Shown here in pieces: positions 54,772 to 63,906 of a DNA stretch of 64,000 nt. The DNA lies in assembly GCF_004342165.1 (NCBI RefSeq), contig NZ_SMAL01000010.1, forward strand, positions 26,792-90,791. Direction: 5' to 3'. Numbering within the stretch: the first letter of the stretch is position 1; each line of letters begins with the position of its first letter. Source of the DNA: Natranaerovirga pectinivora (GTDB lineage: Bacteria; Bacillota; Clostridia; Lachnospirales; DSM-24629). The position numbers were made by a program, and so were the translations under genes. The notes under the pieces were generated by a model that was given only the letters and a program-made list of their open reading frames with translations, did no database searches and was not told the DNA's origin.

Positions 54772-56484
54772 ATGTTAATATCAAAATTCAAATTCAAAAA
54801 TTTAAGTATTGGTTTAAAATATGGGATAACAGTAACAGTAATTATTGTATTATTTATGTTATCTTCTGTACTAGTTAATTCTTATTTAATGAGAATAAAT
54901 AGGGAAGTTAAAGAATTAAATATTATTAATGACCATACATTGGCATTAAATGCGTTGGATAAAATTACAAAAGATAAAAACATAAAGATAGCGGATTATA
55001 TCGATTACAAAGATGAAGAATTGGTAGTTGAATATGATGGCCTAATAACATTATTTCAATATACATATAATAATCTGATTATAGGTATAGAAGACGAAGA
55101 AATATTAGATTTGTTAAATCAAATCTATGAAACCAATAGTCAGATGGATGATGTATTTAAGAATCGGATTTTAACACAGGTTAGAATAGGTAATATGGAT
55201 AGCGCTAGGTCTCGTAGATCCATAGTTGTCAATATACAGTATATAATAGGCAATAGATTATTAGAAATACAAGACTTGATGGAAAGCCTGAGAGAGGTTT
55301 CAATTAGGGATGTTGATACAGCCATTAGAGACACGAGAGTAACATTGATCATATCCATTATAGTAGGTGCAATTTTAAGTATTTTTATTCTTCTACTTGT
55401 TAGTTTAAAAATAAAATCATATTTTAATAAGTTAATAGTATTAAATGAAGAAATAGCAAAAGGGAATTTGACAAGTGAAGATATTAATTATAATGGTACT
55501 GATGAAATAGGAAAATTATCAAGGGCAACAATGGAGATGGTGAATAATATAAAAGGCATTATCAAAGATGTTATGGCATCATCCTCGAATATGAACAATA
55601 GTAGTGTAGAACTTACCAATTTAGCTAAGGAAGTAAAAGAAGTTAATGAGCAAATATCTGCTACTATGGAAGAAATGTCCGTTGGGGCAGAGGAGCAAGC
55701 TAATGCTGGAACAAAAGTATTGTATTCAGTTGAAAGGTTGAATCATTTAATTAATGATTCTAATGACAAAGGCAAAAAGTTAAATGAATCAACAAATGAA
55801 GCCATGTCAATTGCAAAAGCAGGAGAAGCTAATATGCTAGACTCTATTCAAAAAATGGATAGGATCAGTAAGATGGTTAAAGAGTTAGGTCATAAAATTA
55901 AAAATCTAGATGATAAATCTAAAAATATTTATAAATTAGTAGAAGTTATTAACTCAATTGCAGAGGAAACCAATTTACTTGCTTTAAATGCGGCAATAGA
56001 AGCAGCAAGAGCAGGTGAAGCTGGAAGGGGCTTTGCTGTTGTAGCAGATGAAATAAGAAAATTAGCGGAACAATCAGGTAAATCTGTATTAGAAATTACC
56101 CGCATTGTGGATGAGGTTCAATCAGATTCTAAGGAAATGACAAACGCCTTAGAAGAAGGTTATACAGTTATAGAAGATGGAAGCAATCAAATAAAAATTA
56201 CAGAAGAAAGCTTTGAAGCCATCCATTCAGTAATACTTTTAATGGTAGATGAGATAAAAGAAGTAGTAAATAGTTTTTCTATTATAAAAGACAATAGTGT
56301 AGAAATAGAAAATTCAATAGAGCATATTGCTAGTATATCACAGGAAAATTCAGCGGCTATAGAAGAAACTTGTGCATCAATAGAGCAACAAGAGAATTCA
56401 ATGGGGATTGTATTAGATAAATCAAAAGATCTTTTATATTTAGCAGAAAAGCTGAATAATATTATTAAAACATTTAGAGTTTAG
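54772..56484 (+). CDS. methyl-accepting chemotaxis protein, four-helix-bundle sensor
   Basis: 570 aa. TM1 (about 18-36), an all-helical extracytoplasmic domain of about 150 aa (4HB_MCP-like), TM2 (about 190-212), HAMP (about 213-265) and an MCP signalling domain whose tip reads [20 protein letters not shown] and [31 protein letters not shown] precedes the ATG. Ligand unknown. Confidence 0.95.
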   Translation: MLISKFKFKNLSIGLKYGITVTVIIVLFMLSSVLVNSYLMRINREVKELNIINDHTLALNALDKITKDKNIKIADYIDYKDEELVVEYDGLITLFQYTYNNLIIGIEDEEILDLLNQIYETNSQMDDVFKNRILTQVRIGNMDSARSRRSIVVNIQYIIGNRLLEIQDLMESLREVSIRDVDTAIRDTRVTLIISIIVGAILSIFILLLVSLKIKSYFNKLIVLNEEIAKGNLTSEDINYNGTDEIGKLSRATMEMVNNIKGIIKDVMASSSNMNNSSVELTNLAKEVKEVNEQISATMEEMSVGAEEQANAGTKVLYSVERLNHLINDSNDKGKKLNESTNEAMSIAKAGEANMLDSIQKMDRISKMVKELGHKIKNLDDKSKNIYKLVEVINSIAEETNLLALNAAIEAARAGEAGRGFAVVADEIRKLAEQSGKSVLEITRIVDEVQSDSKEMTNALEEGYTVIEDGSNQIKITEESFEAIHSVILLMVDEIKEVVNSFSIIKDNSVEIENSIEHIASISQENSAAIEETCASIEQQENSMGIVLDKSKDLLYLAEKLNNIIKTFRV

Positions 56485-56508
56485 TGTTCTAGAAACTCAC
56501 ATTTTAAG

Positions 56509-56542
56509 AAAAAGCTTAGAAGCATTGCTTCTAAGCTTTTTT
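56509..56542. terminator. bidirectional terminator
   Basis: AAAAAGCTTAGAAGC-ATT-GCTTCTAAGCTTTTTT between the MCP gene and the convergent papain-fold gene. Confidence 0.92.
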
Positions 56543-57119
56543 AAATAACTTGTTCAATAGTATTTATCAAATCAGAGTATTCATAAGGTAAGTTAAAAGT
56601 ATGAATAGGTCCATTGTAAACCAATTCCATATTACTTATGTCCATTAAATCCGTGGTTTTAATAAGAGCTGGAATTTTTTCGGATTTATAAATATTAGAG
56701 TTAATAAGTACTTCTGAAACAAATTGAGTGCAAAAATAGTAATTCTTTCGAATAACTGGTCTATTTAATAATACGCCAAACAACCCTAAAAAATTATATT
56801 TAAAATTCTTTTTGTTTTCACAAAAATAAGAAACTTCTCTTTGTAAATCAAGATACTGTTCTCTTGTTACCCTTATTTTATAAATCATACATTCACAATA
56901 GGTTGATTTTTGATAAACGCCATCGTATAAGTTTTCAATTGCAAAACCACCTGTAAAAGGTTTATCAGGATGTATTCTACCAAAAGAGTACATTACTTTA
57001 AATGAGTTATCAAAACTTAGTGAAGTATGGACAAACTTAGTTTTAGAAAAAAACGAAATACCTCTTGACAACCAAGTGCCTGTTTTTGAAAAAACCAAGT
57101 AAATATAATTATCGTTCAT
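56541..57119 (-). CDS. permuted papain-fold (NlpC/P60-superfamily) protein
   Basis: 192 aa, no signal peptide. Permuted order with His before Cys: His31 in KFVHTSLSFD and Cys130 in YYFCTQFVSEVL, as in the YiiX-like permuted NlpC/P60 group. Members are predicted amidases or peptidases, some acting on lipids. Cytoplasmic location and unknown substrate. GGGGATAA precedes the ATG at 57119. Confidence 0.75.
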   Translation of the reverse strand: MNDNYIYLVFSKTGTWLSRGISFFSKTKFVHTSLSFDNSFKVMYSFGRIHPDKPFTGGFAIENLYDGVYQKSTYCECMIYKIRVTREQYLDLQREVSYFCENKKNFKYNFLGLFGVLLNRPVIRKNYYFCTQFVSEVLINSNIYKSEKIPALIKTTDLMDISNMELVYNGPIHTFNLPYEYSDLINTIEQVI

Positions 57120-57389
57120 TAAATTATCCCCTTTATAAGAAAGATTAGTAAAATAAAGTCAGTTATAATAATTACATTTTACCGAAAATTTCTTTATATA
57201 ATGTTACACTGAAAAATAAAAATCCCTCATAAAAACATTATATAACAAATTTATTAATAAGTCATTTAAAAATTATGAAAAATAACTAGAAATATTTTTC
57301 AGATTTACCTTTGGTAGTTCATTATTACAAGATATTAGTAGGTGAGAAAGAAAAGTATAAAACAAACTGGAGAATGTTTGGTTGCTAGA

Positions 57390-57418
57390 TTGTAGGGGGA
57401 ATAGATTGGTGGTATAAT
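57390..57418 (+). promoter_or_regulatory. likely promoter of the FNT channel gene
   Basis: TTGTAG (57390-57395), 17-nt spacer, TATAAT (57413-57418), 49 nt before the start. The remaining 270 nt of the gap (57120-57389) are AT-rich with nothing I recognise. Confidence 0.55.
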
Positions 57419-57466
57419 CCGAATTAGATTCAAAAATAAAATTATAGAAAAGGAAGCGAATAAAAA

Positions 57467-58384
57467 ATGGAATCTCAGTCCTTAACAACGGAAGAAATTG
57501 CAGCTTACACAATTAAAACAGGAATTAAAAAGGTTAACAGGACAACGAGGCAACAATTTTTGCTAGCAATTCTAGCAGGTGCTTTTGTTTCTCTAGGAGC
57601 AATTGCAAGTAATACTGCCGTACACGATATAAGTAGTGTGGGCATGGCTAAAGTAATATCAGGTTTAGTTTTCCCAGTAGGTTTATTTATGATTGTTATA
57701 GCTGGGGCGGATTTATTTACAGGAAATTGTTTGATATCAATGGCAGTGTTAGAGAAAAAAGTATCTTTTAAAAAAATGGTTAGAAACTTAACCATTGTCT
57801 ATATAGGAAATATGATAGGTGCCCTTTTATTTGCAGCAATGGAATATAATAGTGGGTTATTTGAATTATCAGGGGGCGCTCTAGGTGGGTATCATATTAA
57901 AACTGCTGTGTATAAAACAGGCATACCTTTTGGGAGAGCAGTTATTTTGGGTATAATGTGTAATATAGTTGTATGTGTAGCGATCTGGATGATGTATGCA
58001 GCTAAAGATGTTACAGGGAAAATATTAGCAGGGTTTTTCCCTATATTTGCATTTGTTATTTCAGGGTTTGAACATAGCATTGCAAATATGTACTATATAC
58101 CAGCAGGGATACTAGCAAAAAGCAACCCTATGTTTGTAGAGTATAGCAAAGTTTCCCAAGAAGGGCTATCTACACTAACGTGGCAGTCCTTTTTTGTGAA
58201 TAATTTAATTCCAGTAACCATTGGGAATATAATTGGTGGTGCAGTATTCGTTAGTGGTATTTACTGGGTAATAACAACCAAGAAAAAGGTTGTAGAAAGA
58301 GTTTTGGTTGCTGAAGTAAAAGAAGAGGCTAAAGAAAGTTATGTGAATGTGGTTGCAAGTCCAGGTAATCCAAAGATTGTATAA
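57467..58384 (+). CDS. formate/nitrite transporter (FNT) family channel
   Basis: 305 aa with six membrane helices. Signatures: GADLFTGNCLISM (P2a-type loop region), FELSGGALGGYH, GIMCNIVVCVAIWM (central N in the filter region), FVISGFEHSIANMYYIPAG and NLIPVTIGNIIGGAVFV. The asparagine/His features fit formate or nitrite channels; hydrosulfide (HSC) members are also possible. AAAAGGAAG precedes the ATG. Confidence 0.93.
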   Translation: MESQSLTTEEIAAYTIKTGIKKVNRTTRQQFLLAILAGAFVSLGAIASNTAVHDISSVGMAKVISGLVFPVGLFMIVIAGADLFTGNCLISMAVLEKKVSFKKMVRNLTIVYIGNMIGALLFAAMEYNSGLFELSGGALGGYHIKTAVYKTGIPFGRAVILGIMCNIVVCVAIWMMYAAKDVTGKILAGFFPIFAFVISGFEHSIANMYYIPAGILAKSNPMFVEYSKVSQEGLSTLTWQSFFVNNLIPVTIGNIIGGAVFVSGIYWVITTKKKVVERVLVAEVKEEAKESYVNVVASPGNPKIV

Positions 58385-58387
58385 ATC

Positions 58388-58432
58388 ATAATAAGCCATA
58401 GAGTAGTTTTCTACCCTATGGCTATTATATTC
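58388..58432. terminator. terminator between FNT and ABC-F genes
   Basis: AATAAGCCATAG-A-GTAG pairs with CTAC-C-CTATGGCTATT; T/A-rich on both sides, so it may serve both strands. Confidence 0.7.
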
Positions 58433-58446
58433 TTTAAATACTTATA

Positions 58447-60036
58447 TTAATTATTATCTTCGATGTACTCATCATATGTTGTTTTCTTATCAATGATACT
58501 GCCGTCTGGTTTAATTTCTATAATTCTATTTGCTACTGTTTGATTCAACTGATGGTCATGAGACGCAAACAAAATATTACTTTTATAATCCACTAAACCA
58601 TTATTAAGAGCAGTAATAGATTCTAAATCTAAGTGGTTTGTAGGTTGATCAAGGATTATAACATTGGCATTGGTTAACATCATTTTTGATAGCATACATC
58701 TAACTTTTTCTCCCCCTGAAAGGACACTAACTTTTTTAAGTGGTTCTTCGCCAGAGAATAACATTCTTCCAAGAAAACCTCTTAAATAGCTTTCAGATTG
58801 TTCATCTGAATATTGGCGTAACCAATCAATTAAGTTTAGATTAACATTGTTAAAATATGCTGAATTGTCTTTTGGGAAGTATGCATTTGTGATGGTTATA
58901 CCCCATTTATAAGACCCTTCATCTGGCTCTAGTTCGCCAACTATAATTTTAAATAAAGTAGTAATAGCCAATTCGTTATTGCCTATAAAAGCAATCTTGT
59001 CACCTTTGCCTACAGTAAAATTCACATTGTCTAGAATTTTTTCTCCATCAATTGTTTTACTTAGGTTTTCTACCATAAGAATATCATTACCAACTTCTCT
59101 TTCAGGTTTAAAACCGATAAAAGGATATCTTCTTGTAGATGGTTGAATATCATCTAGCTCAATTTTATCTAGAGATTTTTTTCTAGAGGTAGCTTGTCTT
59201 GATTTTGAAGCATTGGCACTAAAACGTGCGATAAATGCTTGTAATTCTTTAATTTTATCTTCTTTTTTCTTGTTTTGATCTTTCATCATTTGTAAAGCCA
59301 ATTGGCTTGACTCATACCAGAAATCATAATTGCCAACATATAACTTAATTTTTTTAAAATCAATGTCTGTTATATGAGTACAAACTTTATTAAGAAAATG
59401 TCTATCATGTGATACTACAATAACAGTACCTTCAAAGTTAATTAGGAATTCTTCTAGCCAATTAATAGATTTTAGGTCTAAATGGTTTGTAGGCTCATCT
59501 AGAATAAGCACTTCAGGTTTTCCAAAAAGGGCCTGAGCAAGAAGAACTTTGATTTTTTCAACGGCTAATAACTCTGACATGTTTTTATAATGTAAATCTG
59601 AGCTAATACCAAGTCCATTAAGGATTGTAGCTGCATCAGAATCTGCTTCCCAACCATTTAATTCAGCAAATTCCCCTTCAAGTTCAGAAGCTCTAACACC
59701 ATCTTCATCTGAAAAATCTTCTTTTGCATATAAAGCGTCTTTTTCACTTATTATTTCATATAACCTTGGGTTGCCAAGAATTACTGTATCTAAAACTTGT
59801 TTGTCATCAAATTGATAATGATCCTGTTTAAGAACAGACATCCTTGAATTAGCAGCCATACTTATTTCTCCTGTATTAGGTTCAATATCCCCTGCTAATA
59901 TTTTTAAAAAAGTACTTTTTCCTGCACCATTGGCTCCAATGACACCATAACAATTCCCAGGTGTGAATTTTAGATTAACATCATCAAAAAGCTTTTGGCC
60001 AGCAAACTGTAAACTAACATTAGTAACTGTAATCAC
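58447..60036 (-). CDS. ABC-F family ATPase (YkpA/YbiT-like)
   Basis: 529 aa with two ABC domains and no TM: ribosome-associated translation factor class. Domain 1: Walker A GANGAGKST, LSxGQ-like MSELLAVEKIKVLLAQAL, Walker B LILDEPTNHLD. Linker about 230-300 is Lys-rich. Domain 2: LSGGEKVRC and IILDQPTNHLD, but its P-loop reads GNNELAITT instead of GxxGxGK[ST]. The frame opens at an ATG (60048) next to AAAAGG; GTG at 60036 gives correct spacing and the family start MITVTNVSLQF, so it is preferred. Confidence 0.92.
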   Translation of the reverse strand: MITVTNVSLQFAGQKLFDDVNLKFTPGNCYGVIGANGAGKSTFLKILAGDIEPNTGEISMAANSRMSVLKQDHYQFDDKQVLDTVILGNPRLYEIISEKDALYAKEDFSDEDGVRASELEGEFAELNGWEADSDAATILNGLGISSDLHYKNMSELLAVEKIKVLLAQALFGKPEVLILDEPTNHLDLKSINWLEEFLINFEGTVIVVSHDRHFLNKVCTHITDIDFKKIKLYVGNYDFWYESSQLALQMMKDQNKKKEDKIKELQAFIARFSANASKSRQATSRKKSLDKIELDDIQPSTRRYPFIGFKPEREVGNDILMVENLSKTIDGEKILDNVNFTVGKGDKIAFIGNNELAITTLFKIIVGELEPDEGSYKWGITITNAYFPKDNSAYFNNVNLNLIDWLRQYSDEQSESYLRGFLGRMLFSGEEPLKKVSVLSGGEKVRCMLSKMMLTNANVIILDQPTNHLDLESITALNNGLVDYKSNILFASHDHQLNQTVANRIIEIKPDGSIIDKKTTYDEYIEDNN

Positions 60037-60136
60037 GTTTAAAACCATCCTTTTTATATCTTTATTTTACTATGTGCTATTATATCAAAATAATGTATAT
60101 TTCTCTAGTGTTATTCATAAAAAGTTCTAATACTAA

Positions 60137-60315
60137 AGCAAAGTGACTTCGTCACTCAAAAAAAACATTTGCTAACTTCCTTATCTGAAGTCGCATTTGT
60201 TCTTGCGCATCAAGCTTTTTCTAACTTTGCTAGAAAAATGCAGCCCATTGAATCAACTTTTTACTTTATAGGAATAGAACTTTCCTACAAAGTAAAAAAA
60301 GCCCATAATGGGCTT
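60137..60315. repeat. hairpin-dense intergenic cluster
   Basis: Four successive inverted repeats: AGCAAA...TTTGCT enclosing GTGAC-TTC-GTCAC (60137-60172); TTTTTCTA-N7-TAGAAAAA (60216-60239); TTTTTACTTTATAGGAA paired with TTTCCTACAAAGTAAAAA (60258-60298); and AAGCCCAT-A-ATGGGCTT (60299-60315), which with the adjacent T7 on the minus strand terminates the DUF2935 gene. This fills most of the 302-nt gap between two minus-strand genes. Confidence 0.75.
60293..60315 (-). terminator. intrinsic terminator of the DUF2935-like gene
   Basis: On the minus strand AAGCCCATTATGGGCTT followed by T5; 24 nt past the stop. Confidence 0.85.
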
Positions 60316-60338
60316 GACTGAAGATGTTTTAAAGCTTT

Positions 60339-60791
60339 TTATGTATCTAAGGGGTCAAAGGTGATGACTTCTCCTTCAATTAGTTTTTGAGTAATATCAA
60401 CGAAATATCTAGACTCACGAATAACATGGTCTACAATTATTGGTGCAAATCTCTGGATGTCTGCAACAATGCTATTATTAATCATTTCGGCAAGAAAGAT
60501 TATAAATTGATTGCTTTGATCAAAACAATGTTGAATAAAAGGGTCTAACTCTTCAAGAGTAAATATTCTTCCGTTAGTAGGCGATGCATAAGCTCTTAAA
60601 TAGTCATTAGCGGTTTCTTCAGTTTCTGCTAAGTCTATATGCCACCTTTCTAATTCTTGAATATATATGGGTTCTAGTACTTCAAGGGTTTGTAAGATAA
60701 CCGTTGTATGCTCTTTTTCTTGAAGTTTCCAAAAGCTTATTTCTTCAAGGACTCTTAACGGTAATATACCACCATAAATTGAAAAAAACAT
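60339..60791 (-). CDS. DUF2935-like helical protein
   Basis: 150 aa, all-helical, one repeat of the kind seen in DUF2935: EEISFWKLQEKEHTTVILQ (E...W...E..H pattern) and later DHVIRESRYFVDITQKL (HVxREsxyF). The E/H pairs suggest a ferritin-like four-helix bundle that may bind metal. Full DUF2935 proteins are about 270 aa with two such bundles, so this is a half-size version. AGGTGG precedes the ATG at 60791. Confidence 0.7.
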   Translation of the reverse strand: MFFSIYGGILPLRVLEEISFWKLQEKEHTTVILQTLEVLEPIYIQELERWHIDLAETEETANDYLRAYASPTNGRIFTLEELDPFIQHCFDQSNQFIIFLAEMINNSIVADIQRFAPIIVDHVIRESRYFVDITQKLIEGEVITFDPLDT

Positions 60792-60904
60792 AATATTCCA
60801 CCTATGCTTGATTTACTTTTTATAATATATGTTGCAAATCTTACAAATAATACTAAGCATGTTATAATGTAACTAAATAATGAATTAAACATAAGGAGAA
60901 CGAA

Positions 60905-61600
60905 ATGGAATTAAACATTTTATTTGAAGATAATCATATAATAGTAGTTGAGAAGCCACCTAAAGTACCTTCTCAACAAGATAAAACCAATGATTTAGAT
61001 TTACTAACAATGATTAAAGAACATATTAAGAAAGAACATCCCCAGGTTAAAGAGCCATATATTGCATTAATTCACAGACTTGATAGACCTGTAGGTGGGG
61101 TAATGGTGTATGGAAAAACAAAATTTGCCAGTGGTAAATTATCTGAACAAATTCAAAAAAAGCAAATGACAAAAAAATATATAGGAGTCGTTTGTGGAAT
61201 ACCTAAAGATAAAATGGGAGAATTAAAAAATCATCTCGTAAAAATAAGTGTGAAAAATTACTCAAAAGTTGTACCCAACAAACAAAACAACTCTAAGGAA
61301 GCCATATTAGAATATAAAGTTATTGAAAGTTGCCAAGATGATAAAGGTATACTTTCTTTATTAGAGTTTAATTTGATTACAGGTAGACACCATCAAATAC
61401 GTGTTCAAACAGCTCATGCAGGTTGGCCGCTATGGGGGGATACAAAGTATAACAATGAATTTAAAGACAACAAGGAATGGACTCAAGTTGCCTTATGGGC
61501 CAAAGAATTGTCCTTTAATCATCCTAAAACAAATAAACCATTAACATTTGAATCAATGCCAACAAAGGAATATCCTTTTAATTTATTTAAAAACACATAA
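60905..61600 (+). CDS. RluA-family RNA pseudouridine synthase
   Basis: 231 aa, catalytic domain only, with no S4 domain. Catalytic Asp in HRLDRPVGGVMVYGKT, YIGVVCG, LITGRHHQIRVQTAHAG and GDTKYN. Modifies uridines in rRNA or tRNA; target not predictable. AAGGAGAA precedes the ATG. Confidence 0.95.
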   Translation: MELNILFEDNHIIVVEKPPKVPSQQDKTNDLDLLTMIKEHIKKEHPQVKEPYIALIHRLDRPVGGVMVYGKTKFASGKLSEQIQKKQMTKKYIGVVCGIPKDKMGELKNHLVKISVKNYSKVVPNKQNNSKEAILEYKVIESCQDDKGILSLLEFNLITGRHHQIRVQTAHAGWPLWGDTKYNNEFKDNKEWTQVALWAKELSFNHPKTNKPLTFESMPTKEYPFNLFKNT

Positions 61601-61700
61601 TTTTACATACTTATATGGTATTTATGCCATAATTAAATGGTATAGTAGGATTGTATTCATAAATCATATCCCCTTTTTTAGTTTAGTATATATACGATAT

Positions 61701-61731
61701 AAAAATACGGCTAACTCTTAGTCGTATTTTT
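61701..61731 (+). terminator. terminator-like hairpin upstream of the second two-component system
   Basis: AAAAATACGGCTA / TAGTCGTATTTTT; 100 nt after the pseudouridine synthase stop. Almost symmetrical, so it could work on either strand. Confidence 0.6.
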
Positions 61732-61857
61732 AGTGTTAAGTGAAATTCATTAAAGCCACAGTTTTAGGAGCTAAATATAAAAGTAAGTTGAAAAAACAAC
61801 TTAGTACTGATACTATTTACATATGTGTTATACCATTATAAAAGTAGGTGATTGTTT

Positions 61858-62520
61858 TTGTATAAAATCAATATAGTGGAAGATGAAAAACATTTAAATC
61901 AGCTGGTTTCTTCTTATTTAAGTAAAGAGGGACATACTGTAAATTCTTATTTTACAGGAGAGGAAGCATTAGAGCATATCCATGATGAAGTTCATTTATG
62001 GGTCCTAGATATTATGCTTCCAGATTTTGATGGATTCAGTCTCATTAAGAAAATTAAAGAAAAGGCACCAAATTTACCTGTTATATTTATGTCTGCAAGG
62101 GATCAAGATTTAGATAAAATTTTAGGTCTTGAATTAGGTAGTGAAGATTATATTACAAAACCTTTTGTGCCTAGAGAGTTGGTTCTTAGAGTCAATAAGC
62201 TATTAGAAAGAACCTATAAAAAAGAAGTCAAACAGTTAGAATATGTTAATTATGAGGGCTATACAATTAATCCTGGAAAAAGAATTGTTTCTCAAAATCA
62301 AGAGGTCATTAACTTATCAACAAAAGAGTATGACTTATTAGACTTGCTTCTAAGAAACAAACAAAAAGCCTTCTCTAGAGAAGAGTTGCTTACACTAATA
62401 TGGGGTGACGATTATTTTGGCTCTGATAGAGTAGTGGATGACTTAATGAGAAGATTACGAAAAAAAATGCCTAATTTAAGAGTAGAAACCTTATATGGAT
62501 ACGGTTATAGAATGATATGA
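61858..62520 (+). CDS. response regulator, OmpR/PhoB class
   Basis: 220 aa. Receiver domain with INIVEDE acidic pair, phosphoacceptor Asp51 (LWVLDIMLPDFDG), FMSARD and DYITKPFVPRE, followed by a winged-helix effector (LSTKEYDLLDLLLRN, LIWGDDYFGSDRVVDDLMRRLRKKM split by turn, and YGYGYRM). TTG at 61858 has AGGTG 7 nt upstream; the frame opens one codon pair earlier. Overlaps the kinase gene by 4 nt. Confidence 0.93.
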   Translation: MYKINIVEDEKHLNQLVSSYLSKEGHTVNSYFTGEEALEHIHDEVHLWVLDIMLPDFDGFSLIKKIKEKAPNLPVIFMSARDQDLDKILGLELGSEDYITKPFVPRELVLRVNKLLERTYKKEVKQLEYVNYEGYTINPGKRIVSQNQEVINLSTKEYDLLDLLLRNKQKAFSREELLTLIWGDDYFGSDRVVDDLMRRLRKKMPNLRVETLYGYGYRMI

Positions 62521-63827
62521 AAAGATTTAAATTATCAACTCAAATAACAATATTATACTTAAGTGTTGTAGCTATTGTAGTTATTACACTTGTTACTGTA
62601 CTACCCACACAAATTAAAAAGTTTTTTGTAAATGAGATCTATTCAACCATAGAGGAAGAGCAAGCCAATTTCAATATTGATAATGTATCAATAATATACC
62701 GGAGTGATAGCAACAACTTAAGAACAGTAAATCACTTTATAATTAATCATAGAGGTGATATATTATTACCTAGAATAATAAATACACAGGTAAATCTTAG
62801 ATTTCTAAATGAAGTAATAAGAAGAATACAGGCTTTTAGACCTTTAAAAGGTAAGTATGTATTTGAAAGTAGCAATAATACTTTATATTATGTCATTAAA
62901 AGAGTTGAAGTAAATGGTACTCAGAGTTATCTAGTGTCCTATATGTCAGAATTATATGCCAATCAAGTTACACAAAATATGTTTAATCAGATAATGTTTG
63001 TAACGGCCATTATACTTAGCGTAGGTACAATCTTATTTGTTATGTGGGTTAGGCATATTGTTAAACCTATTAAGATAATGGAAAAGCAAGTTAGACAAAT
63101 TTCTCAAAAAGAATGGGATACAACTTTAGCAATCAATAGAAAAGATGAAATTGGAGAACTGGCAAAGTCTATTGAGATAATGAAAGATCGATTAATGAAA
63201 CAAGAAATGGCCCAACAAGAAATGTTTCAAAATATTTCACATGACTTAAAGACACCAATTAGTATTATAAAAAATTATGCCCTCTCTATTATTGATGATA
63301 TTCATCCATACGGAACAGTTGAAGACACAGCAAAAGTAATAAATGATGAAGCTGAGCGGATGTTGGAAAAGGTACAAAGCATCTTATATATTAATAGACT
63401 TAATTACCTCTCACAACAAATGAATGTAAGAGAAAAAATAAATATGAAAGAGTTAATAGAAAACCTAGTTAATCGCTATATCAATTCTAAAGTTATTTGG
63501 GATTTAAATTTGTCAGAAGTTGATTTTGTTGGTGAGGAAGAACAGTGGAAAAGTGCAATTGAGAATATTATAACCAATATGTTAAGGTATGCAAAAACAA
63601 CAATAAAGGTCTCCCTAAGAGAAGATGAATTAATCATTGAAAACGATGGTGAACCTATTGAAAAAGATATAATAAATACAATGTTTCAACCATATGTAAA
63701 AGGTAAAAAAGGATCTTTTGGTTTAGGATTAGCAATAACATCTAAAATATGTAAACTATATCATTATAATGTAAGAGCTATAAATATTGATAATGGTGTT
63801 CGCTTTATAATCTATAAAAGAAAATAA
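62517..63827 (+). CDS. sensor histidine kinase
   Basis: 436 aa partner of the preceding regulator. TM1 (about 9-30), extracytoplasmic domain of about 120 aa, TM2 (about 158-178), HAMP, HisKA with FQNISHDLKTPISII (phospho-His242), and HATPase_c with NIITNMLRYAKT (N box) and GSFGLGLAIT (G2). The G1 box is reduced: IIENDGEPI where DxGxGI is usual. No adjacent target operon is in view, so the stimulus is unknown. Confidence 0.92.
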   Translation: MKRFKLSTQITILYLSVVAIVVITLVTVLPTQIKKFFVNEIYSTIEEEQANFNIDNVSIIYRSDSNNLRTVNHFIINHRGDILLPRIINTQVNLRFLNEVIRRIQAFRPLKGKYVFESSNNTLYYVIKRVEVNGTQSYLVSYMSELYANQVTQNMFNQIMFVTAIILSVGTILFVMWVRHIVKPIKIMEKQVRQISQKEWDTTLAINRKDEIGELAKSIEIMKDRLMKQEMAQQEMFQNISHDLKTPISIIKNYALSIIDDIHPYGTVEDTAKVINDEAERMLEKVQSILYINRLNYLSQQMNVREKINMKELIENLVNRYINSKVIWDLNLSEVDFVGEEEQWKSAIENIITNMLRYAKTTIKVSLREDELIIENDGEPIEKDIINTMFQPYVKGKKGSFGLGLAITSKICKLYHYNVRAINIDNGVRFIIYKRK

Positions 63828-63828
63828 A

Positions 63829-63890
63829 AATACAAACCAAGTTAGGTAAATTAATTGATTTTAATTCCTAAATTGGTTTGTATTATTTTG
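63829..63890 (+). terminator. intrinsic terminator of the second two-component operon
   Basis: AATACAAACCAAGTTAGG pairs with CCTAAATTGGTTTGTATT (one mismatch), then ATTTTG. Confidence 0.85.
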
Positions 63891-63906
63891 TTTTATACTA
63901 ATGAAT

